From an uncultured Helicobacter sp. (GTDB lineage: Bacteria > Campylobacterota > Campylobacteria > Campylobacterales > Helicobacteraceae), in contig NZ_CALERY010000016.1 in assembly GCF_937906905.1 (NCBI RefSeq), positions 1 through 10,885 on the forward strand: 10,885 nt of DNA, read 5' to 3'. Shown here piece after piece: positions 6,715-10,885 of this stretch. The notes under the pieces are model-generated. The model was not told where the DNA came from and did no database searches. It was given only the letters and a program-made list of their open reading frames with translations. The translations under genes and the position numbers were made by a program. The number at the start of each line of letters is the position of its first letter. The first letter of the stretch is position 1.

Positions 6715-7380
6715 TTAGCTCTGTAGCTTGTAGCCTACGCCGCGGATAGTTTGGATTCTCTTGCCAAATTCTCCAAGCTTGCCCCGAAGTGTATTGATGT
6801 GCATATCCACAGTGCGTGTCTCGCCGCTTAGCTCATAGCCCCATACACATTCAAGTAGCTCATCGCGCGAAAATGTCCTATCGGGGTTTTTTAGCAGGTG
6901 GTAGAGCAGTTCAAATTCTTTTAGCGTGGTTTTTATCTCATTGCCAGCCAGTGTTATGGTGTGGCGCTTGGGTGATAGTGTGAGAGAATCTAGCACCAAA
7001 TCTCCAGCGCTCTCTCCCTCATAGCGGCGCAGGAGTGCGCGAATCCTAGCAAGTAGCTCAAGTGCGCTAAAGGGCTTTGATAGGTAGTCATCTGCACCAA
7101 GGTCTAGTCCTTTGATCTTGTCATATTCGCTACCTAGCGCACTTAGGATAATGATAGGGATATTACGCGTGCGACTTTTTTCGCGCAAGCGCTTTAGGAT
7201 ACTTAAGCCATTTTCATTGGGTAGCATAATGTCAAGCACGATGAGTGATGGAAGCTGCTTGGCAAGCTGTGTGTTGAAATCTAGTGCATTATCAAAGCCT
7301 TGGGCTTGGATATTTTGACTGGAGAGGGCGTAGAGGACGAGCTCGAGGATACTAGTGTCATCTTCTAGGACATAGATCAT
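6715..7380 (-). CDS. PhoB/OmpR-family response regulator
   Basis: Two-domain transcription factor of 221 aa. The receiver domain (about 1-119) has the acidic pair Asp7/Asp8, phospho-acceptor Asp50 in IVLDIMLP, Ser80, and Lys102 in the conserved KPF. The winged-helix effector domain (about 127-220) has TLKEFELLYHLL, SRDELLECVWG, the recognition-helix segment RTVDMHINTLRGKL, and the closing IQTIRGVGYKL. This arrangement is closest to PhoB. Together with the Pho-box-like array at pstA, it suggests the regulator of the phosphate-uptake genes immediately upstream; the Campylobacter counterpart would be PhosR. No histidine kinase gene adjoins it, so the partner must be encoded elsewhere. TAAGGAG lies 12 bases before the ATG, and a terminator separates the gene from pstB, so it needs its own promoter or read-through. 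The phosphate role is inferred from context. Confidence 0.85.
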   Translation of the reverse strand: MIYVLEDDTSILELVLYALSSQNIQAQGFDNALDFNTQLAKQLPSLIVLDIMLPNENGLSILKRLREKSRTRNIPIIILSALGSEYDKIKGLDLGADDYLSKPFSALELLARIRALLRRYEGESAGDLVLDSLTLSPKRHTITLAGNEIKTTLKEFELLYHLLKNPDRTFSRDELLECVWGYELSGETRTVDMHINTLRGKLGEFGKRIQTIRGVGYKLQS

Positions 7381-7407
7381 GTGGTTAGATTCTCCTTATG
7401 TTTTGTT

Positions 7408-7424
7408 AGATTCTAGTAGAATCT
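7408..7424. repeat. Palindrome of TAGATTCT motifs in the response-regulator leader
   Basis: AGATTCTA and TAGAATCT flank a single central base (7416), making a perfect 17-base odd palindrome about 28 bases upstream of the response-regulator start codon. It is another paired occurrence of the window-wide octamer, here in non-coding DNA. It could be an operator or simply another dispersed pair; symmetry alone cannot decide. Confidence 0.6.
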
Positions 7425-7475
7425 GCTTTTCTAGAGCTAATGGGCTTGGGGTTTGTGATAAACGCCCTAGAATCC

Positions 7476-7499
7476 AAAATCCTGCGCGACAGGATTTTT
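7476..7499. terminator. Intrinsic terminator between pstB and the response regulator
   Basis: AAAATCCTG (7476-7484) and CAGGATTTT (7490-7498) form a perfect 9-bp stem with a five-base loop, CGCGA. The arms supply four to five T residues in either direction, so it could stop transcripts on both strands. Its biological target is probably the pstA-pstB transcript, which ends at 7607. Confidence 0.75.
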
Positions 7500-7520
7500 A
7501 ATGATTAAGGGTTGCCAAGC

Positions 7521-7540
7521 TGGGGCGAGAGCTACCTAAG
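7521..7540. repeat. Degenerate direct repeat, copy A (downstream of pstB)
   Basis: Twenty bases here match 9518-9537 at 16 positions, in the same orientation. All four differences are transitions (G/A or C/T). The two copies lie just outside the two ends of pstA-pstB. The match is short and may be chance, or may be the remains of a dispersed intergenic element. Confidence 0.35.
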
Positions 7541-7606
7541 GTGGTGATGAGCAAAACCCCCAGCGCAAACCCCCTTAAAGCACAGAAAAGCCAACGATCT
7601 AGGATC

Positions 7607-8377
7607 TTAGCCAAAACGCCCGCCGATATAATCTTTCGTCCTTTTATCTTTAGGCGCATTGAATATCGCCTGTGTCTTATCAAACTCCACCACCTCCCCA
7701 AGCAGGAAAAACGCCGTTTTGTCCGAGATTCTCGCAGCTTGCTGCATGTTGTGGGTAACGATAATGATAGTGTATTTTTGCTTTAGCTCATTTATGAGCT
7801 CCTCGATTTTTAGTGTAGAGATCGGATCAAGCGCGCTGGTGGGCTCGTCCATAAGCAGCACTTCGGGATTGACTGCTAAGGCGCGCGCGATACATAGGCG
7901 CTGCTGCTGCCCTCCACTAAGCCCTAGGGCTGACTTTTTCAAGCGATCTTTGAGCTCTTTCCATAGTGCTGCGCCTTTCAGGCAGCGCTCGACAATCTCA
8001 TCAAGCTCATCTTTTTTCTTCACGCCATGGGTTTTGGGACCAAATGTGATGTTGTCATACACGCTCATGGGAAATGGGTTTGGCTTTTGGAATACCATGC
8101 CAACGCGCTTTCGCAGGAGATTGACATCATAGTCTTTGTAAATATCTTTGCCTTCTAGTAGGATTTTCCCGCCTACTTGGCAGCCTGAGACTAGGTCGTT
8201 CATGCGGTTTAGGCAGCGCAGCAGACTGGATTTACCACAGCCACTAGGACCGATAAATGCGCTCACCTCGTTTCTGGCAAGGGAGAGATTGATGTTTTTA
8301 AGTGCGTGAAAATCGCCATAATAGAGATTCATGGCTTTTAGTGTGAAAACATCTTTGGCGGGCTGTTCTTTTGGCAT
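7607..8377 (-). CDS. pstB: Phosphate ABC transporter ATP-binding protein PstB
   Basis: Cytoplasmic ATPase of the high-affinity phosphate importer PstSCAB, working as a dimer beneath PstA/PstC. Visible motifs are Walker A GPSGCGKSS (43-51), the Q-loop in VFQKPNPFPMS (Gln97), signature LSGGQQQR (153-160), Walker B VLLMDEP (173-179, catalytic Glu178) and the H-loop His209. The QKPNPFPMS segment and the C-terminal DYIGGRFG are hallmarks of PstB within the ABC superfamily. The 256-aa length is normal. AAGGAG lies seven bases before the ATG. It follows pstA by 42 bases and ends before a terminator. Confidence 0.96.
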   Translation of the reverse strand: MPKEQPAKDVFTLKAMNLYYGDFHALKNINLSLARNEVSAFIGPSGCGKSSLLRCLNRMNDLVSGCQVGGKILLEGKDIYKDYDVNLLRKRVGMVFQKPNPFPMSVYDNITFGPKTHGVKKKDELDEIVERCLKGAALWKELKDRLKKSALGLSGGQQQRLCIARALAVNPEVLLMDEPTSALDPISTLKIEELINELKQKYTIIIVTHNMQQAARISDKTAFFLLGEVVEFDKTQAIFNAPKDKRTKDYIGGRFG

Positions 8378-8419
8378 TGGGTGGCTCCTTGGATTTTTAT
8401 GGATTAGATTCTGGGAGGA

Positions 8420-9355
8420 TTAGGCTGGCATGCTAGGGCTTAGCTTTTTAGCTACGACATTGGATAGGATATTTAGCATAATGACAATTAGCAGGATCAC
8501 AACTGCGCTCGCGGCAGCTTGCTCGATATAGAGACCTTCGTTTAGCAGCTGGTATAGATGCACACTAAGCGTGCGTCCAGAGTCCAAAGCCCCAGCCACC
8601 TGTGCCACGCTCCCAGCAGTATAGAGCAGCGCAGCACTCTCGCTGATGATACGCCCAATGGCTAGAATCACGCCTGCGAGCACGCCACTCATTGCACAGG
8701 GCAAGATGATTTTAAAGAGCACAACAAGCTTTGGCGCACCTAGCCCAAAGCCCGCTTCTTTATATGATACAGGCACACATTTGAGCGCTTCTTGGGTGTT
8801 GCGCAGGATTAGCGGGAGCACCATGATACTAAGCGTAAATGCCCCTGCTAGCATGGTGTAGGTATTGTCAAAAACATACATGACAAAGACGATAAATCCA
8901 AAAAGCCCATACACGATAGAGGGTATCCCTGCGAGCGTCTCGGCAGCAAGATTGATAGCACCTACGATCCATGAATCTGATTTGGCATATTCTTGTAGAT
9001 AAACTGCGCCCAGAATTGCCACAGGTGCGGAGCAAAGCAGGGAGAGAGCAACGATGGTTATGGTGTTGATAAGGGCTGGGAGCATGGAGACATTTTGCGT
9101 GGTGTATTTCCACTCAAACAAGCTCGCGCTTAAATGTGGCAGCCCACTATAGAGAATATAGCCCACCAGCAGGACAAACACTCCTCCAGTAAGTGTGATC
9201 GCCACAAACACGCTAGCGCGTAGCAGAGTGGAGAGCGGATCTTTGTGGTGGTGGGGCTGCTTTTTTAGATTCTGGTGTGCATGCGATTTGCGCGAGATGT
9301 GAGCGGAGGTTTTGGGTTTGGTTGTGCGTGTGGATTTTGTTGTCGTCTGTGCCAT
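8420..9355 (-). CDS. pstA: Phosphate ABC transporter permease PstA
   Basis: Inner-membrane permease subunit of the phosphate importer. About six membrane helices are visible, from LLRASVFVAITLTGG onward to AVVILLIVIMLNIL near the C-terminus. The EAA coupling loop EALKCVPVSYKEAGFGLGAP (about residues 189-207) ahead of KIILP is the contact site for PstB. The phosphate-permease segments ETLAGIPSIVYGLFG and RIISESAALLYTAG are present. The frame is open to 9406, but ATG 9355 (311 aa) is preferred. It has TAAGGAG upstream, and the longer form would start above the mapped -10 box and so would not be transcribed from it. The N-terminus carries a basic, Thr/His-rich cytoplasmic tail of about 40 residues not usual in PstA. 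pstC and pstS are not adjacent, which is unusual. Confidence 0.93.
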   Translation of the reverse strand: MAQTTTKSTRTTKPKTSAHISRKSHAHQNLKKQPHHHKDPLSTLLRASVFVAITLTGGVFVLLVGYILYSGLPHLSASLFEWKYTTQNVSMLPALINTITIVALSLLCSAPVAILGAVYLQEYAKSDSWIVGAINLAAETLAGIPSIVYGLFGFIVFVMYVFDNTYTMLAGAFTLSIMVLPLILRNTQEALKCVPVSYKEAGFGLGAPKLVVLFKIILPCAMSGVLAGVILAIGRIISESAALLYTAGSVAQVAGALDSGRTLSVHLYQLLNEGLYIEQAAASAVVILLIVIMLNILSNVVAKKLSPSMPA

Positions 9356-9380
9356 TTGGGGATTCTCCTTAGTTTGGGAG

Positions 9381-9434
9381 ATTATAGGTATATTATGTAA
9401 AAGCATGGCGCGGGAAATGTAAAGGTTATGTAAA
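9381..9434 (-). promoter_or_regulatory. pstA promoter with Pho-box-like repeat array
   Basis: On the minus strand a perfect TATAAT (9386-9381) lies 25 bases upstream of the pstA ATG, with TAAGGAG between. Upstream are three exact copies of TTTACAT (plus-strand ATGTAAA at 9395-9401, 9417-9423 and 9428-9434). Their starts are 11 and 22 bases apart, so all sit on one face of the helix. PhoB-family regulators bind tandem 7-bp half-sites separated by 4 bp and replacing the -35 element, which is the geometry seen here. Binding by the regulator at 6715-7380 is inference. Confidence 0.65.
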
Positions 9435-9517
9435 TGATTGGGACTTTGGAGATTGTAGGCACCCTAGATTATGGGCGGTGCGAGAATCGAGGGGGTAAAT
9501 TGTGCTAAGAGCTAGAT

Positions 9518-9537
9518 TGGGGCAAGAACTACTTAAA
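9518..9537. repeat. Degenerate direct repeat, copy B (upstream of pstA)
   Basis: This is the partner of 7521-7540, with 16 of 20 positions identical in the same orientation. It lies in the divergent region between pstA and the plus-strand gene, just before the large hairpin at 9550-9596. Confidence 0.35.
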
Positions 9538-9549
9538 ACCCTTTGCAAG

Positions 9550-9596
9550 AGAATCTGCCTGCAAAGCGGCGTGTTTGTGCTTTGTAGGCAGATTTT
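9550..9596 (+). terminator. Long stem-loop in the divergent intergenic region
   Basis: AATCTGCCT (9552-9560) pairs with AGGCAGATT (9586-9594), and CAAAGC (9562-9567) pairs with GCTTTG (9579-9584). The position between them is a G-U wobble, and two outer pairs can be added. The result is a stem of about 18 pairs around an 11-base loop, followed on the plus strand by a short T-run (9593-9596). It looks like an intrinsic terminator, yet no gene ends here, since both flanking genes point away. It may end a small RNA or an upstream antisense transcript, or be the relic of a lost gene. Confidence 0.5.
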
Positions 9597-9656
9597 GCCA
9601 CTTCTAAATACGGCGCGTATCATTTCCTTTAAACAAGCGTTATTGGGATAGAAAAT

Positions 9657-9731
9657 TTATTTTTATATTTACCTTTTGTTGTCCAAGCATGGACGATGAT
9701 ATTAGTGTAATTTATTATTAAGGAGTTACCT
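9657..9731 (+). promoter_or_regulatory. Candidate promoter and ribosome-binding site of the 9732-10763 gene
   Basis: The region becomes strongly A/T-rich. TATATT at 9664-9669 is a reasonable -10, giving a leader of roughly 55 bases. A small inverted repeat, GTCCA/TGGAC (9681-9694), lies in that leader and could be an operator or hairpin. TAAGGAG (9719-9725) is a strong ribosome-binding site seven bases before the ATG. The -10 placement is uncertain; the ribosome-binding site is clear. Confidence 0.5.
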
Positions 9732-10763
9732 ATGAAAACTTTTGATCCTTATGATGAAAAAGTCGTGTTTGAAAAGCTAAGTAATCTTATCAATGGAATG
9801 GACTGCTCTAAGCAGAGTTTAGAGCAGCATAAAGAGCAACAAGGCGTGATTTATGCTAAAGATGGGCAGAGTATCCAATCTTCTAGCGTGGATAAAAGGA
9901 TTTGCTTTGCAGATAGAATCCTAAATGGTGGAATCTTGCAAAAAGATGGGAGCTATATGAGTGATGATAAGCAGTTTATATATAGCCTTGATACGAGTGG
10001 AGCTGGGCTTTTGCGTATCACTTCTGTGTGTAAAAAGACAAGCTTTACGCTAGTAAATTTCTCGCAAAAAAATGCTGATTTTGGAATCTATTTGCGTGAA
10101 AAGCCTTATAAAGAAATGGGCTTTGTGTATTGCAACACTTTTAGTTTGCACCCCTATATTAAGGCTTTCAAGGAAATCGCCCCCTATATTGCAAAGCGAA
10201 TTTATAAGCCTGATTGTTTCACAAAGGCAGTGGTAAATGACTATAAAAGTGAAAAAATCAATATTTTAGGTCCTTTTTATGATGAGAAAATGTTTATAAA
10301 AAATGTCCAAAATATCCCTATGAATTTAGAAAATCTTTATTTGCTAAATGATGCAATGATTGAGAGTATGAAATATTTCACTAAGGATAATGGGCTGGTA
10401 AAAGAGCTTTGCATTTTTGGAGGCAATCCTACACCATTAGATAAATTTCGTGCGGATTTGCTAATAAAAACAATGAAAAATCTAAACCACAATATAACAA
10501 AAGGAAAGCCCGAACAAGTTATCAATCAAGTGGTGTTTCATAGCTTTGCTTTGGGCGAAGAAGTGGAGTTTTTGCAAGGCTTAAGCAAGGATAGCGGCGG
10601 AAAATACTATAAAGTGGATTCTACTTTAGCGTTTAAAAAGGCATTATTAAGCCACCTTGATAATGGCAGAATGCCAGATCCAAAAGAGCTAGGCGATGAT
10701 GCGAGCATAGTGCCTAGCAAGCCAGAAAAAATCCACGATGATAATCCACCAAAAGATAAGTAA
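9732..10763 (+). CDS. Unknown protein with a possible degenerate VWA-like domain
   Basis: A 343-aa protein with no signal peptide or membrane helix, so probably cytoplasmic. I do not recognise the family. Residues about 129-297 resemble a von Willebrand factor A fold. GFVYCNTFSLHPYIKAFKEI (130-149) sits where the first strand, metal site and helix would be. The DAMIESMKYF helix (207-216) precedes the KELCIFGGNPTP loop (224-235). INQVVFHSFA (264-273) then leads to LSKDSGGKYYKV (284-295), a typical VWA ending. The metal-binding DxSxS would be replaced by NTFSL (135-139); a second look-alike, DTSGA, occurs at 87-91. The C-terminus is a charged Pro/Asp/Lys tail. The gene is visibly more AT-rich than its neighbours (33-42% GC in the three 60-base lines I counted, against 57-62% in two lines elsewhere). 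It contains none of the TAGATTCT octamers and lies on the opposite strand, suggesting later acquisition. A strong AAGGAG supports the start. VWA assignment is tentative. Confidence 0.75.
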   Translation: MKTFDPYDEKVVFEKLSNLINGMDCSKQSLEQHKEQQGVIYAKDGQSIQSSSVDKRICFADRILNGGILQKDGSYMSDDKQFIYSLDTSGAGLLRITSVCKKTSFTLVNFSQKNADFGIYLREKPYKEMGFVYCNTFSLHPYIKAFKEIAPYIAKRIYKPDCFTKAVVNDYKSEKINILGPFYDEKMFIKNVQNIPMNLENLYLLNDAMIESMKYFTKDNGLVKELCIFGGNPTPLDKFRADLLIKTMKNLNHNITKGKPEQVINQVVFHSFALGEEVEFLQGLSKDSGGKYYKVDSTLAFKKALLSHLDNGRMPDPKELGDDASIVPSKPEKIHDDNPPKDK

Positions 10764-10770
10764 AAAGCAT

Positions 10771-10790
10771 TAGAATCTAGCTAGATTCTA
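10771..10790. repeat. 20-bp perfect palindrome after the unknown gene
   Basis: TAGAATCTAGCTAGATTCTA is a perfect 20-base palindrome made of two head-to-head octamers, beginning eight bases after the stop codon of the plus-strand gene. It can form a hairpin, but the following sequence (TCTCTTTAAT) is only a weak T-tract. It could serve as a terminator, in the way paired DNA-uptake sequences do in Neisseria, or simply be a dispersed motif pair. Confidence 0.7.
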
Positions 10791-10885
10791 TCTCTTTAAT
10801 CTAGTTTGTTTTATGCACAATTCATATACATTACGCACTAAAAAGTGAAAGGCTAGATAAAGCAAAATTGCTAATCAAAAGCTCT
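10791..10885. other. Right-edge AT-rich region without a recognised gene
   Basis: No open reading frame, tRNA or strong promoter is recognisable in these 95 bases. Two small hairpins are visible, CACT/AGTG around AAAA (about 10837-10848) and AGCAA/TTGCT (10861-10872). The composition stays AT-rich, like the preceding gene. Confidence 0.4.

Noticed and set aside
7498..7701. Minus-strand open frame over the end of pstB and the gap after it
   Set aside because: It overlaps pstB in another frame, shows no domain, and crosses the region of the degenerate direct repeat; it is most likely chance.
9356..9406. Longer PstA starting at 9406
   Set aside because: It would begin upstream of the perfect TATAAT at 9386-9381 and lacks a ribosome-binding site; ATG 9355 has TAAGGAG just upstream.
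9426..9623. Minus-strand 65-aa open frame in the divergent intergenic region
   Set aside because: It spans the long hairpin and a direct repeat, has no good ribosome-binding site and no recognisable protein features.
9990..10004. DTSGA at residues 87-91 of the unknown protein as a VWA metal site
   Set aside because: It looks like a MIDAS start, but the spacing to the later VWA-like elements is too long and only a dozen residues separate it from the next strand. The 130-149 segment fits the fold order better, though this is not settled.
1..10885. CRISPR array, tRNA, rRNA, transposase or prophage genes
   Set aside because: I found no regularly spaced long repeats, cloverleaf sequences or recognisable mobile-element proteins. 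The octamer repeats are too short and irregularly spaced for CRISPR.

Overview
The window looks like chromosomal DNA of a Helicobacter species. The evidence is the FliO family with a large N-terminal domain, the epsilonproteobacterial TonB, WaaC and PyrC sequences, and the gene order pyrC - tonB-like - fliO - fliN - nth - feoA-like. As I recall it, that order matches the H. pylori run HP0581-HP0586. Base composition looks fairly GC-rich for the genus by eye, which suggests a species such as H. canis rather than H. pylori or H. hepaticus; this species guess is inference only.

Layout. Positions 1-131 hold no complete gene. From 7380 down to 132, nine genes lie head to tail on the minus strand: a PhoB-type response regulator, feoA-like, nth, a CheX-like phosphatase, fliN, fliO, a TonB-like protein, pyrC and waaC. 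Several junctions overlap or are only a few bases long, so much of this run is probably co-transcribed. Upstream on the same strand are pstB and pstA, separated from the response regulator by a clear hairpin terminator (7476-7499). A 376-base divergent intergenic region (9356-9731) follows. A plus-strand gene of unknown function (9732-10763) then begins in more AT-rich DNA.

How the genes fit together. The pstA promoter has a perfect TATAAT preceded by three copies of the heptamer ATGTAAA (read on the plus strand), spaced 11 and 22 bases apart. This is the geometry of a Pho box, and a PhoB-type regulator is encoded just downstream of pstAB. That makes a candidate phosphate-starvation module, but pstS, pstC and a sensor kinase are all missing from the window. 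The fliN/fliO/CheX-like genes form a small flagellar export, switch and chemotaxis island embedded among housekeeping genes (DNA repair, pyrimidine synthesis, LPS core).

The most unusual features are three. First, the octamer TAGATTCT/AGAATCTA is strongly over-represented: I count 20 exact copies by hand, where random sequence would give well under one. Four pairs of copies form inverted repeats. Second, the Pho-box-like array at pstA. Third, the AT-rich gene at 9732-10763, which resembles a von Willebrand factor A domain with a degenerate metal site and contains none of the octamers.
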